From Lasiosphaeris hirsuta (taxonomy: Eukaryota; Ascomycota; Sordariomycetes; Sordariales; Lasiosphaeriaceae), in the NCBI GenBank assembly GCA_030549175.1, contig JAUKUA010000004.1:4092001-4156000 (forward strand): DNA of 64,000 nt. Direction: 5' to 3'. The translations under genes and the position numbers were made by a program. Of the stretch, positions 33,132-44,650 are shown piece after piece. The first letter of the stretch is position 1, and every line of letters begins with the position of its first letter. The notes beneath the pieces were generated by a model. The model searched no databases. It saw only the letters and a list, made by a program, of their open reading frames with translations, and had not been told where the DNA came from.

Positions 33132-34104
33132 GGTGAACTAGAGAGGTGTGGTTGTTGATGGTGATTGCATTGACAAGAGGGAAGCTTTGCAGGGCGGGAA
33201 TAGTGTGATCTTGAGTGCACGCAATTACGGTATTGATACGGGTGATGGAGGATCAAATTTTGACCGCCTTTGGAGCTGGAATTGCCGGTTATATTTGGCG
33301 GTGTGCCATGTGACATTCTGCTGGGCCCACTACTGCGTATCTGCCTGATTGGAATACTAAATAGGTGAAGGCCGCATCGTCACTGTTCTATTCCCCGGAT
33401 ATGGTCGACAGAGAGTCCTTGCCACCAAAAAGGGTTGTTTTGAAACGCTATATCCGGCGGTTTCAAAGATGGTTATCTTTTGAGCATGACTGAAAACACT
33501 CCCTAACTCTGCTCCGTACTCTCGATACGAGATTGAATCCGTGTGCAACGAGTCTCCGGCCGGCATTCGGCTCTCGCAAACCTTGTTACGCTCAAAGTTG
33601 GTTGAGCCATACGCGCAACTGGCCATGATGACCCTACCGCCGAAAGGTTAAACTTTGCATCGCGAACCCATTACCTGACAAGACAAGGCAGTGCCTCGGG
33701 GGGTATATGTTCCGTCTACGGCATCCGGCTTTGATATCCCTCTGCTGATTTACTTATTATGTAACTAAACCCTCCAAGTTAAGGAGGTAGCCGCAAAATA
33801 AAATTGCTCAGCATTTAAAATCCCTCCCGCTGCAACAATACAGCACGCAGAGCAGGATTATCAACTGAACTGATGGATTGGGCTGTCCCCCGCATAATTG
33901 GCGGCCGAGCCCGGCCGATCTGGGCGCCAAGACACGGCCCCACCTTGCCGTTGCCCCTCCATAGCTCTCCAGGAGATCAAGGTCCATCCGATGGTAGCAT
34001 ATTCATGGTCAACAAAGACTTATACTAGTAACCCTGCCTTTGCTTTTTGATCACACATGTTTTTGGTGTGTTGAAGACAGCAATTCCTGAACCAGACACC
34101 CAAA
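33132..34104. other. Divergent POP5/cnxE spacer
   Basis: The 973-bp region has an 89-codon minus-strand frame (33357-33626) that I consider chance, and a moderately A/T-rich part around 33740-33850. No RNA gene was seen. Confidence 0.55.
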
Positions 34105-36141
34105 ATGTCGTCCAAACCAAACCTCACAGCGGCAGTCCTCATCGTGTCGACAACCGCTGCCAAGGACCCCTCGACGGATGCCGCTAACGTCGCGCTCCGT
34201 AATGTTTTCGACCAAAGCGGCGGCGGCCAGTGGACTGTCACCGAGTCCAAGATCGTGAGCGACGTCACGACACAGATCCAGCGGCAGATTACGCATTGGG
34301 CCGATGCCGCTGAACCCGTCAACCTGATTGTCACGACGGGTGGCACAGGGTTCGCCATTGCCGACCACACCCCTGAGGCCATCTCGGTGTTGCTGCACAA
34401 GCAGGCACCCGGACTGGTTCATGGCATGCTGGCAGCCTCCCTGGCAGTCACGCCCTTCGCCATGATGTCCAGGCCAGTTGCCGGCGTCAGAAACCGGACC
34501 GTCATCATCACGCTGCCCGGCTCGCCCAAGGGCGCCAAGGAAAACCTCGAGGCCGTCTTCAAGACCCTTCCCCACGCATGTCTGCAAGCAGCCGGTGCCA
34601 ACTCCCGAGCCCTCCACTCGGGAGGCGTCAAGAAGCTAGAACAAGACGCCGGGGTAGCAGCCTCCGATCACGCCAAACCCCACTCCCACGACCATCACCA
34701 CAACCACTCCCACCACCACCACGACGGCCACAACCACGGCAGCCTAGTCCGACACACGCAGCCCTCAGAAAACCCCAAATCCAACGACCCGACCCTGGGC
34801 CCGAGCCGCCGCCACCGCGAGTCGCCCTTCCCCATGCTCTCCGTCGCCGACGCCCTGGCCCTCATCACCCAGCACACGCCGCGGCCGACCGCCGTCCCGG
34901 CCCGGATCGACAGCGGCCTCGTCGGCGCAGTGCTCGCGCAGGACGTAGCGGCGCGCGAGGACGTGCCCGCCTTCCGCGCGAGCATCGTCGACGGCTACGC
35001 CGTGGTGGTGCCGGCCGACGGGAACCTGCGGGGCGTGTTCCCCGTCACGGCGGTGTCGCACGCCGCGCCGGAGGGGGAGGACGCAGCCGCGGCAACGCTG
35101 GTCGAGGGGCAGGTCGCGCGCATCACCACGGGCGCGCCGCTGCCGCCGGGGGCGACGTCGGTCATTATGGTGGAGGACACGGTGCTGGTGTCGGGGACGG
35201 AGGATGGGCGAGAGGAGAGGGAGGTGGAGATCCTGGCTGGCGGGGTGGTGCGCGAGGGGGAGAATGTGCGCGAGGTGGGGAGTGACATCAGGGAGGGGAC
35301 GGTTATTCTGGCCAAGGGGGATCAGGTGTCGGCTGTTGGCGGGGAGATTGGGCTGCTCGCCGCGGTCGGTGTGGCCGAGGTGCAGGTGTACCGGCGGCCG
35401 CTGGTCGGTGTGCTGTCGACGGGCGACGAGATTGTCGAGGCGGACCGGCCCGGCGCCCTACGACTTGGTGAGGTGCGGGACACGAACCGGCCGACGCTGA
35501 TCTCGGCCGCGCGGGGCTGGGGGTACGAGGTGGTCGACCTCGGCATCGCCAGCGATCAGCCTGGTTCGCTTGAGGAGGTTCTTAGGCAGGCGCTGCGGCA
35601 AGTCGACCTCGTCATCACCACCGGCGGCGTCTCCATGGGCGAACTCGACCTGCTCAAGCCCACCATTGAGCGCACGCTCGGCGGCACCATCCACTTTGGC
35701 CGCGTAGCGATGAAGCCCGGCAAGCCGGCCACGTTTGCGACGGTACCCGCCAAAAACAATGCAGGCGAACGCGTCGAGAAGGTTGTCTTCTCACTGCCGG
35801 GTAACCCGGCCTCGGCACTCGTCACGTTCCACCTGTTCGTGCTGCCGTCACTGCACCAGATGTCGGGCGTTTCACCGCCGGGTCTGACGCGTGTCCCAGT
35901 CGTTCTCGCCCATGACTTCAGATTAGATAAGTCCAGGCCCGAGTATCACCGGGCTGTTGTCTCGGTTACTGCGGACGGGTTGCTTTCTGCTGCGAGCACA
36001 GGTGGCCAAAGAAGCTCTACGGTTGGCAGTATGAAAGGTGCAAATGCCTTGCTCTGTCTACCGAGTGGATCGGAACAGCTTCGCAAGGGGGCCAAAGTGG
36101 ACGCGCTGTTGATGGGCAATATACGGAATGATGACGCGTAA
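34105..36141 (+). CDS. cnxE: Gephyrin-type molybdopterin adenylyltransferase / Mo insertase
   Basis: A single exon encodes 678 aa. The N-terminal MogA-like domain (about 1-165) has NLIVTTGGTGFAIADHTPEA and ITLPGSPKGAKENLEAVFKT; it adenylates molybdopterin. A His-rich linker follows (about 194-212). The C-terminal MoeA-like domain (about 242-678) has PAFRASIVDGYAV, TTGAPLPPGA, VVREGENVREVGSDI, GVLSTGDE, TTGGVSMGELDLLKP, MKPGKPATFA and FSLPGNPASALVTFHLF; it inserts molybdate to form the active cofactor. The fused order MogA-MoeA is as in Aspergillus CnxE and vertebrate gephyrin. It is needed for nitrate reductase and other molybdoenzymes in the cytosol. No intron is visible and all catalytic motifs look intact. 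Confidence 0.95.
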   Translation: MSSKPNLTAAVLIVSTTAAKDPSTDAANVALRNVFDQSGGGQWTVTESKIVSDVTTQIQRQITHWADAAEPVNLIVTTGGTGFAIADHTPEAISVLLHKQAPGLVHGMLAASLAVTPFAMMSRPVAGVRNRTVIITLPGSPKGAKENLEAVFKTLPHACLQAAGANSRALHSGGVKKLEQDAGVAASDHAKPHSHDHHHNHSHHHHDGHNHGSLVRHTQPSENPKSNDPTLGPSRRHRESPFPMLSVADALALITQHTPRPTAVPARIDSGLVGAVLAQDVAAREDVPAFRASIVDGYAVVVPADGNLRGVFPVTAVSHAAPEGEDAAAATLVEGQVARITTGAPLPPGATSVIMVEDTVLVSGTEDGREEREVEILAGGVVREGENVREVGSDIREGTVILAKGDQVSAVGGEIGLLAAVGVAEVQVYRRPLVGVLSTGDEIVEADRPGALRLGEVRDTNRPTLISAARGWGYEVVDLGIASDQPGSLEEVLRQALRQVDLVITTGGVSMGELDLLKPTIERTLGGTIHFGRVAMKPGKPATFATVPAKNNAGERVEKVVFSLPGNPASALVTFHLFVLPSLHQMSGVSPPGLTRVPVVLAHDFRLDKSRPEYHRAVVSVTADGLLSAASTGGQRSSTVGSMKGANALLCLPSGSEQLRKGAKVDALLMGNIRNDDA

Positions 36142-36388
36142 TATGAGTATGAATAAGACGGTGGCAGCGGCTCGAACTAGACAGGATGAAAACCTCCTTT
36201 AATAACATTTTATACACTGGAGCTTCTACACCTGTGAGAGATATGCTGACAATCCATTCCAATGACAATTCATAGCCCTTCTTCCATAAACGCCGGTGAT
36301 AATGAGGCTACACAGACATGCTTCCCTCTCTGGAGCAGTCCGAATACAGGTAGCGGGGGCAAGGTTGATATTGTGGTGATTAGACCCC

Positions 36389-37266
36389 CTACTCGCTGCC
36401 GAACTCACCGCCCTTGCCGGAGACGAGCAAGCCAATGATAAGGCCAAACAGGCCCAGGACGGAGCTGAAGATCTCGATGACCAAGATCTTGACAAACCTA
36501 TGAGATGTACGTATTAGTTATGCGCTGGCCATGTGGTATGATCCCAGAGATCCGGGGGATACGAACAGTGAAGGATCAGCAGCATCTGCCAGGGCGGCGC
36601 CGCTTCCGTTGATGCCGACAGCAACACCACAGACTAGGTTACACATGCCGACCGTGATGCCGGACCAGAAGAGGGCAAATCCCGTGTAGTAGCTGTCGGC
36701 CGAATAAAGGGCCTCACCCTTGGTAAAGTTTATCTTGGATGAGAATACAATGGCCATAATGACGCCGTAGATGGCGACGACCTCGCAGAAGATAATCGAG
36801 ATGAGGTTCTTGGTTCGGATCCGGGGCGCCTTGACACCGCCGCCGAGGATAGAGGAGCCCGTGATGAGGATACCCCTATTTAAAGGTTAGAAATCGGTCG
36901 ATTTGCGTAGGAAAGGGGCCCGGGGAGCTGGGGGGCGTACCATGCTGCGCCTACTACCGAGAGGCCGATACAGAGCGCGATGCCCAGAGATGCCCATGTG
37001 TAAGGGGAGACGGATTCGAGGAAGGCGCCGACCTAGAGAGTCATTGCGTGAGTAACGGTTCGGGCAGTCTGTCGTGCGCTCATCGGGGCTTGGAATCGAA
37101 TATGGGACGTGGGCATACATTGAAGGCCTCGCCGCTGCCGGTGAAGAGCATATCTGCGCAACATACTGTTAGCAGACGAGCAAAATAAGGCGTGCGAATT
37201 CAACTCACAAGCTCCCACTATCACCAGACTCGTCCCAACCCCGCCAACTCCATAGGTTAAGCTCAT
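36389..37266 (-). CDS. VMA16: V-type H+-ATPase proteolipid subunit c''
   Basis: Five minus-strand exons (37266-37209, 37153-37119, 37032-36941, 36875-36567, 36497-36389) encode 200 aa. The spliced protein runs [80 protein letters not shown] and [20 protein letters not shown], then helices with [20 protein letters not shown] and [15 protein letters not shown], ending [10 protein letters not shown]. The Glu in [11 protein letters not shown] is the expected proton carrier. c'' forms the rotor ring of the vacuolar ATPase with c and c'. Intron 4 uses a GTTCGT donor. It is head-to-head with the TFIIA small subunit gene. Confidence 0.94.
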
Positions 37267-37620
37267 CTTGAGGTATCTTCTTCGATTTGCGTTCGACTCT
37301 GGGGTGCTGGCTCGAGGGGGTGCGTGGTGGTGCCGCGACTGTCTCGAAGCCGGTTCAGTTTCCCAGACCAGAGCTTCAAGCGTTCGTCCAAACAGATTGA
37401 TCCGAGCGCCATTCGACGGGGCTGTGAGTGGGAGTTTCCCAGCACGTGACGTGGCAACTAGGCTCCAAGTAAGGAACGGTTGAGTGGGGCCTTGCTGACT
37501 CACGCAGCCATTTCAAGGTTGCGGCCTCCTCTTCGCCAGACTATTTAAGCGCCTGTCCACTTTCCCTCCTATAAACAACCAAAGACGCCGCCACCGTCCA
37601 CGAGAACATCTACAGACACG
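37267..37620. promoter_or_regulatory. Divergent VMA16/TOA2 promoter
   Basis: 354 bp separate two outward-facing ATGs. A TATTTAAG element near 37540 could serve TOA2. The remainder has no recognised motif. Confidence 0.45.
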
Positions 37621-38211
37621 ATGGCGACCAGCGGAACTAACTTCTACGATCTTTATCGTCATGGAAGGTACATTGCGCCGGTCTTGCCTGCGCTGTCTTG
37701 CAGACGCTTTGCTACACACTTGGATTCTCTGCTAACCTCGCCTATGACGCTGCAGCCTCGGCGTTACGCTGACGGATGCGCTGGACGACCTCATCAGCGC
37801 TGAGCGCATCGATCCACAGCTCGCTATCAAGGTGCTGACCCAGTTTGATCGCATTGTAGCCGAGTCCCTCCAGGACAGGGTCAAGGCCCGATTGACTTTC
37901 AAGGTGAATACTGCCTCTGGCGAAGAGAGATCTCTACACACAAGACTGGAGCTTGGAGCGCCTCAGTGCTCTACTTCTGGGCGCTTGCTATTCGCATAGC
38001 TTCTGCTACCAACAGAGAACCATATTGGCTGACACGGGGGTGACCGCTCGGGGAATATTAGGGCTCGCTCGATACCTACCGTTTCTGTGATGAAGTCTGG
38101 ACTTTCCTCATCAAGAACGTCACGTTCAAGATGGATAACGGTCAGAATTCTGTGCACGCAGACAAGGTTAAGATCGTCAGCTGCAGCGCGAAACGTACCG
38201 ACGAGAAGTAG
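37621..38211 (+). CDS. TOA2: Transcription initiation factor IIA small (gamma) subunit
   Basis: Three exons (37621-37667, 37756-37903, 38062-38211) give 114 aa: [80 protein letters not shown], then [13 protein letters not shown] and [17 protein letters not shown]. The whole matches TFIIA-gamma: an N-terminal helical bundle and C-terminal beta barrel. TFIIA stabilises TBP on the TATA box. Introns of 88 and 158 nt interrupt it, so no single frame shows the gene. Length matches the family (yeast 122 aa). Confidence 0.94.
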
Positions 38212-39197
38212 GCCATCTGAGGCAGTTGGCGCATCAGGTGCCTCTAGAAAAGAAAGACAGAGGGCCACAGAACTATTGGGAAAAGAACCGCGAATGCGCT
38301 GGGTCCTGGGCAGAAACCGAGCCTAAGAAAGGTCCTCGGGCCCAGGTTTCCTCTCAGGAGTTATCGGCATCAAACATGATATCCTTGGGGATTTGGCGTG
38401 TATATTCTAATCGGCTCTGGAAAGGGACCGGTTTTCTACTTGGGAATGATCGCATCAGAAAGGCGTTACGATAAAGGGATATTTGCAGCCGGCAGTTTTG
38501 CGTTCTGCAAGATAGCTTTGGCGTTGTATAGTAAGGAAGCAGCGCAAGGAAACGAAACCCGTCAGGGAGACTTCATATGATATTTGCCTTTGCAGTTGAG
38601 CGCATTTGAGTCGTCGTATCAGGACATTGTAATGCCACTGCGTCAATGCGCCTGCCAATCGAGAGGAAGCAATGCTCCACAACCCTGGCTGATAAGGCGT
38701 GCCGTACCTACGTAGGCTGCTGAAAGTAAAGATTTCCGGTTCCTGGTTCCCATACATTTCGCCAGCAACCCTCCTGCCGCCTATTCACTGTGTCCCATTG
38801 TCGGTTTGTTTTCCTGCTGTTTCGTTATTTTGCCCGCAACAAGTGCATCAACAGACCCATCCCCGGCTTGGATCCAAGCGTGATCTACCTATCGGCCTCC
38901 GACTGCCATCTTAGATCCATGGCTTAGGAGATCCAAGACAGAGGCCACACGTCACACATACCCGCTCCGTCCTTTCATACACACGCCCGCAGGATCAATC
39001 TGCGGTGCTCCTGGGCGGGCTTCTATTGGGCCAATCACATAACAAGTTGCTTCGACCCCATCCGGCTGATTCAAAGAAGCTCCAGTGCAAAATATAGGTA
39101 GCGCTCCTAGATCCCGAGAGCGACCGGCGGGCGGGCCCGTTTACATAGCCCCCAAATCCCCATCAGCCCTGCCCGGTCTACGACTCAACCTCAAACC
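38212..39197. other. Intergenic
   Basis: The 986-bp region is without recognised features; short frames around 38400-38760 overlap one another on both strands and look random. Confidence 0.55.
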
Positions 39198-40384
39198 ATG
39201 CCGCGCCAGCGTGGTGCGGATTCAGCCAAGGCTTCCCCCTCAACATCCGGCATCGAATCCCCAGTGTCAGCGCTCCCATCTCACATAAAGAAGAGAACCC
39301 ACCCACCCACTGCTACTGATAAGGCAGGCACGAGCGATACTGAAGATAATCGCCAGCCGTTACTTGATAGCGAGACGGTCGACGAGGATTCCTCGCGAGC
39401 TGAGATGGCCCCGACCACCTGGGCCGGCCGGAACCAATGGATTCTCCTTGCCTTGGCTAGTGGAGGTTGCGCTGCCTTCAACGGCGTTTTTGCTAAGCTG
39501 TAAGTTGATGTTTTTGAGGTATCTTGCACTTATCCTACGTCTTTCCCCGATTTGGAAAGTCACACATGAATGTCACTTCTCAGGCGCTAACCCGTCGCCG
39601 CGTAGGACAACGACGGAGCTTACCTCGACCTTTTCGCAGGCACTCGCGCGGCTCTTTGGTCTCTCGGACATAGAAGGTGCCATTGAGTTTATTGTCCGAT
39701 GTGTGAGTTTCACCATCTTTTGAGTTTGGCTTCCGTCAGGTAACGATCGGAGCTAAGTGGGTTCGGACGCTTGCGGACACGCAGCCAGGGAACTAACGTT
39801 GTATGGTAAAAACAGATCTTCTTTGGGCTGAACCTAGTATTCAATGGCATTGTAAGTTTATTCATCATTCCCCTTCATTTGTATGCTATGCACTCTGCAA
39901 ACCCGAGTCGCAAACCCTAGGCGCACCGGGCAGCATCAGTGCCGGTGTGGATGTTTCAACCCGCCGTTCTAACCGGGATTCTTAGATGTGGGCTCTTTTC
40001 ACCAAGGCCCTCGCACGAGGTGACTCGACGACGCAAGTGTCCATTATGAACACATCTTCCAACTTTGTTATCACTGCTGTGCTCGGCTTCGTCATCTTTT
40101 CCGAGTCACTCCCGCCGCTCTGGTGGCTCGGGGCTGCTATGCTTGTAGCTGGCAATGTTATTATCGGACGCAAGGACGAAAGTGTCAAAGAGGGTGAGGA
40201 AGTTCAGGTTGGAGATTATGACGATGACGCCTCATCTGTGGTATCGCTTGCCGAGGATGGGCTGGAAACGTATGGTCAGTTTCCGCCAGTGGTTTCACAG
40301 TTGGATGGGGCTGCTCCAGAGAAGGACGACGATGAGGATATCTTGGACCTAGAACTGGACGAGATGCGGCCGTCTGGGCAGTGA
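39198..40384 (+). CDS. TMEM42/EamA-type multi-pass membrane protein
   Basis: Four exons (39198-39499, 39606-39702, 39816-39851, 39986-40384) encode 277 aa. The cytosolic N-terminus (about 80 residues) is Ser/Thr-rich. Helices follow: NQWILLALASGGCAAFNGVF, then IEFIVRCIFFGLNLVFNGI, then MWALFTKALARGDSTTQVSI with SSNFVITAVLGFVIFSESLP and LWWLGAAMLVAGNVIIG. The LxKAL...ST...NTSSNFV...GFxxFxE pattern is that of the EamA/drug-metabolite transporter superfamily, most like TMEM42. The C-terminal tail is acidic (KDDDEDILDLELDEM). The substrate is unknown. A 36-nt third exon makes the gene hard to see without splicing. Confidence 0.88.
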
Positions 40385-40905
40385 GAGACCACGGTCCAAA
40401 CTCGACATACTCTCTGAATCTCCATAACTCGTAAATAGGGGCTTAAATACACACTGTTTGGGTAATGATACCCGCGTGGTTTATATTCAGGATTCTCTCA
40501 GCTAGTTGTATGTTTGTGGTGCGCCTGACAAGTTGTTTGTGTGACTTGTTTTACAGACCCGTGAGGCGCCCACCTACTTCATAGAGGCTCTGGGAATTGC
40601 CGTTTACACTATGCTGAGTACCGTATTTAGGTACCCAGCACGTTGCACAGGGCCATATATGAATATCATTTCCATCGTGTGAGCGAAAAGTTATATATTG
40701 GACGGTTTAAACCGGAATAGGTAACCTACACCACTAGCGCACAAAACGGCGCTGGCCCCCGCCAAAAAATGACGATTATGCACTGCGGGGCAGAAAGTTT
40801 TAGAGGGGCGGCCCAAAACTTCTAAAGCTTCCTAATTCTAGCAAACAAGAAAAGTGGACGCCGGTTCAGCCAGCACCTCTTCATAGAGGATAAACAGCCA
40901 TCATC
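40385..40905. other. Intergenic
   Basis: The 521-bp spacer before TYW1 has no feature beyond UTR and promoter sequence. Confidence 0.55.
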
Positions 40906-43375
40906 ATGTCCTTCAATGACTGGGGCGCAGGCCGATCGGCAGAATTACCATCAAAGGCCACTAATTGCAAGTTAACGCGCACACAACAGTGCCTAACGCT
41001 CTTGCAGCCGACTGACAAACTATCTCCTAGACGCTGTGGAACTGTGGCACGAATATCGAATTGCTATCATCTTATCAGCCCTTCTTGTACTTGGCCTACT
41101 ACGGGTATACCTACATTTGACGGAGAAGAGACAAGAACCGCTAGTGTTCTCCAAGATATACGCTCCCGAGGCCAAGGCGCGACCGGTTGAGGTGGCGGAA
41201 ACCAAAGATGAGAAGTCGACGCCAGCAACCAGCGACGAAGACACAGTGGAGAAGAAGAAGACGCAGCTATCTAATGGCCCGCGTAGGATAAAAGGCGAGC
41301 TCGCCAAGAAGACCCGCGGAGGCGGGAATAGCGACGAACTGCGCAAGATCCAGGTCCTCATTTTCTACTCATCTCTTATGGCTAGCACGGACAAAATTGT
41401 ACGAGACTTCGCCAAGGCATTGCAGAGTCCCCTAGGAGTGAATCCCGAGGAGCCCCAAGATTGCCCGTTCTTGGCTCCCCAGACCATTGATCTCGCCGAG
41501 GCCGATTACGACGAATACTTCATTTCGCCGCCCAAGATTGAGAACACCTCAGGGGGTGGACCGGTTGATTTGTTTTACCTGTTTGTGCTACCGAGTTACA
41601 ACATCGACAGCATCAATGACAGCTTCCTCGAGCATCTACGAGACACGCACCACGACTTCCGCATTGACACGTCCCCTCTATCATCGATTCTTGGATACTC
41701 GGTGTTTGGGTTTGGCGATCGGGAAGGATGGCCGACCGAAGAGGAGGGATTCTGCTTCCAGGCCAAGGAGTTGGACAGATGGATGGCTAAGCTGACGGGA
41801 CGGAAGCGCGCATACCCTCTTGGTATGGGAGACTGGAAGAGAGATGGGCATGCCAGACTGTCAGAGTGGCAGCTAGGGTTGGTCGATACCCTCCAGCTGT
41901 TGGAACAAACTGGCGGTCTTGGGGAAGGTGTCGCGGGATCAGGGGATGCAGTTGAAAGTGACGATGAAGGTGATGCGGATGATGATGATGATGATGATGG
42001 GGAAGTGGTATTCGAGGAAGCGCCAACCTCAAAAGTATCCAAATCGAAAGGCTCTGGGGGCCTGGAGGATCTTGAGGACCTGGGCCGCATCATGGAGCTG
42101 TCGAGAGCAGATGGTCCCGGACAGCAGAAAGCAGCACCGATTGCGATCGACTTCACTACGGACGGAAAACTGACAGAAGGAAAAGTGAAATCGAGAAAGT
42201 CACCCATCGCCTTGGTAAAGGAGATGGTGCCGAAGGGCTCGCCAACATACAACTCACTCACCAAACAAGGCTACCAGATTGTGGGATCACATTCAGGGGT
42301 AAAAATCTGCCGCTGGACAAAATCCTCTCTTCGCGGCCGTGGTTCTTGCTACAAGTACTCCTTTTACGGTATCAACTCACATCAGTGTATGGAGACAACG
42401 CCGTCGCTTTCCTGCTCTAACAAATGCGTCTTTTGCTGGCGTCACGGCACGAACCCCGTCGGTACAACATGGCGCTGGGTTGTCGACCCCCCAAAGTTGA
42501 TATTTGATGGTGTCAGAGAAGGGCATTACAAAAAGATCAAGATGATGCGCGGTGTACCCGGTGTCCGCGCGGAGCGCTTCGCCGAAGCCATGCGCATTCG
42601 GCATTGCGCTCTCTCGCTAGTCGGCGAACCTATCTTCTACCCGCACATCAACGAGTTCCTCGGCATGCTGCATGGCGAGCGCATCTCATCCTTCCTGGTG
42701 TGCAATGCGCAACATCCCGACGAACTCGCCGCACTGCAGCACGTCACACAGCTCTACGTCAGCATCGACGCCTCAAACCGCGAGTCCCTCCGCCGCATCG
42801 ACAGGCCCCTCCACCGCGACTTCTGGGAGCGCTTCCAGCGCTGCCTGGAGATCCTGCGCGAGCGCCGCTTCCGTCAACGCACTGTCTTTCGGCTGACGCT
42901 CGTCAAGGGCTTCAACGTTGAGGACGAGGCCGAGGGCTACGCGGACCTCGTCGAGAAGGGCTTGCCCTGCTTCATCGAGGTCAAGGGCGTGACGTACTGT
43001 GGCACATCGACGTCGGCTGGTGCCGGGTTGACCATGGCCAATGTGCCGTTCTACCAAGAGGTTTGCGACTTTGTCTTGGCGCTCGAGGCAGCGCTGAAGA
43101 AGAGGGGGTTGGTGTATGGCATCGCTGCGGAGCATGCACACAGTTGCTGCATCCTGCTTGCCAGCGAAAGGTTCAGGGTCGGTGGGAAGTGGCATACGCT
43201 CATAGACTACGAAAGGTTTTTTGAGTTGCTGGAGGAGAGGGGACCGGATGGAGACTTTACTCCCGAGGAGTATATGGGGGCAGAAACCCCTGAGTGGGCG
43301 ACATGGGGAAATGGAGGCTTCGACCCTAGGGATCAGAGAGTGGACAGGAAAGGAAGGCCGATTGAGGCGGCCTGA
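40906..43375 (+). CDS. TYW1: tRNA 4-demethylwyosine synthase Tyw1
   Basis: The main exon (41008-43375) encodes a transmembrane anchor (about 40-59, IAIILSALLVLGLLRVYLHL), a charged linker, a flavodoxin-like domain (QVLIFYSSLMASTDKIV; YSVFGFGDREGW), an acidic run (DADDDDDDDGEVVFEE) and a radical SAM domain with CSNKCVFC (C491, C495, C498) and the WRHGTNPVGTTWRW motif. The enzyme condenses N1-methylguanosine-37 of tRNA-Phe with pyruvate in wybutosine synthesis; flavodoxin supplies electrons. The main frame lacks an early ATG, so I join exon 1 (40906-40970) through a 37-nt intron (GTTAAC, CTAAC branch, TTGCAG), giving 810 aa. The family call is firm; exon 1 is less sure. Confidence 0.9.
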
Positions 43376-43876
43376 TAAAAAACAAAGCCAAGGTAGCTTT
43401 ATGGAGTTGAATGAAATCTAAAGTCATGATGCCCAAATCTATTGTTTCGTCGAAGGTGTTGTCATTGAGCTCAAGACAAGCCCCATAACCTACCCCTATG
43501 CTATTCATCCGCGATTCATTTATGTACACTATTCTTTTACACGTGCCTAGCGATGGCACTCACGGCTACCCTCCCACCTCTCCACTAACGCAAAAATAAG
43601 TAATATACAACAGAGCAAGCCGGGATATGGGCGCTTGAAATCATCCCACGGTCCGTCTCTCGATAGGGGACCGTGTGATAGAAATGTGAGTGGAGGGAGT
43701 GGTAGTTCATGATGACCTCGGCCCTAGTAATCGCCACGTCCTCACAGAAGCAGTGTATTTGTCGGTGGTGGTAAGAGGGCATTCCTCATGAAAGCTACAT
43801 CTTCTGGACTAGGTGGACGCTCCGAGAGCGAGGACCCGAGGTCGATATCCGAGGGAGACCCCGATGGTCTAGCGCT
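43376..43876. other. Convergent 3' spacer TYW1/TOM20
   Basis: The 501-bp region between facing stops has nothing recognised. Confidence 0.55.
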
Positions 43877-44650
43877 CTAGTCAAGACCGACACCCGGGAT
43901 TTGGCCCATCTCGCTCATCTCGCGCATCAGCTCGGCTACATCGACGCCGGGGCTGGAGTACGAGTTGCCGATTTTGAGGGTTCCGTCGTAGGCAATCATC
44001 TCGGCGAGGACGTCGAGGATGGGCTGTTGTGGGCATGTTAGCAAATCTGTTTTGGGACGGCATCGGGCAAGTCTGGCAGCCTTGTTGTCCGTCTTACCTT
44101 GGAGACGGTCTTGTCGTAAATGCCGATCAGGTCGCTAGGGGTTGGGTAGACCTTGAGGGCTTTGTAGAAAGCCAAGGCAGACTCAACTACCTTGGTGGCT
44201 GTAGGGTATAATTGTTAGTGCACTGGTTGCTAAGGAGAATCCCAGTGCGTCCCGCACGGAGGGGAAAGGCTTACGATCGGCGCCTAAGATCTCGCCATTC
44301 TGGACCTGCTCGAGGAAGTATGCCTCCTTCTCGTCGGAGTTGGTGGGGAACCCCTCTTCCTTTGCCTCATCGACGGCAATCTTGATGGACTGCCTCTGGG
44401 CCAGGGCCTCGATGGTGGCATGCTCCTTTTCCACTCGCGCTTGCCGCCTCTCGTTGCGCCGCAACTGTCTTCGGAATTCGGGCTGGGAGCGCCGGCGGTA
44501 ATCGAAGTATACTACATAAGCTGAGGAAGCATCGGTCAGCTAGTGTTCTCGATGGCTATAGCGGGACCGGTTTGCCGATGACATACCGAGTACACCCGTA
44601 GCCACTGCCGCGATTGATGCGGTCACGAGTACGGCGGATGGTTGTGACAT
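43877..44650 (-). CDS. TOM20: Mitochondrial import receptor subunit Tom20
   Basis: Four minus-strand exons (44650-44587, 44520-44275, 44198-44098, 44023-43877) give 185 aa. The start [20 protein letters not shown], followed by [17 protein letters not shown], is the N-terminal signal-anchor with a positive flank. [20 protein letters not shown] and [20 protein letters not shown] are the receptor's conserved helices. [20 protein letters not shown] is its TPR-like presequence-binding groove. The tail is Met/Glu-rich ([14 protein letters not shown]). Tom20 is an outer-membrane receptor that hands presequence proteins to the TOM channel. The three introns have good consensus sites. It is head-to-head with EXO84. 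Confidence 0.95.

Noticed and set aside
33357..33626. 89-codon minus-strand ORF between POP5 and cnxE
   Set aside because: It has no conserved block and the position fits a plain divergent promoter.
34578..35285. 235-codon plus-strand ORF inside the gephyrin gene
   Set aside because: It is a frame-shifted shadow of the MogA/MoeA fusion; Arg/Pro repeats are typical of GC-rich off-frame reading.
41596..42264. 222-codon minus-strand ORF within TYW1
   Set aside because: It is the Ser-rich complement of acidic codons in Tyw1 (GAT/GAA runs read as ATC/TTC).
43800..43885. Possible tRNA-like stems near the TOM20 3' end
   Set aside because: Short GC-rich stems occur but there is no A-box/B-box pair or cloverleaf; the segment is 3' UTR and the end of TOM20.
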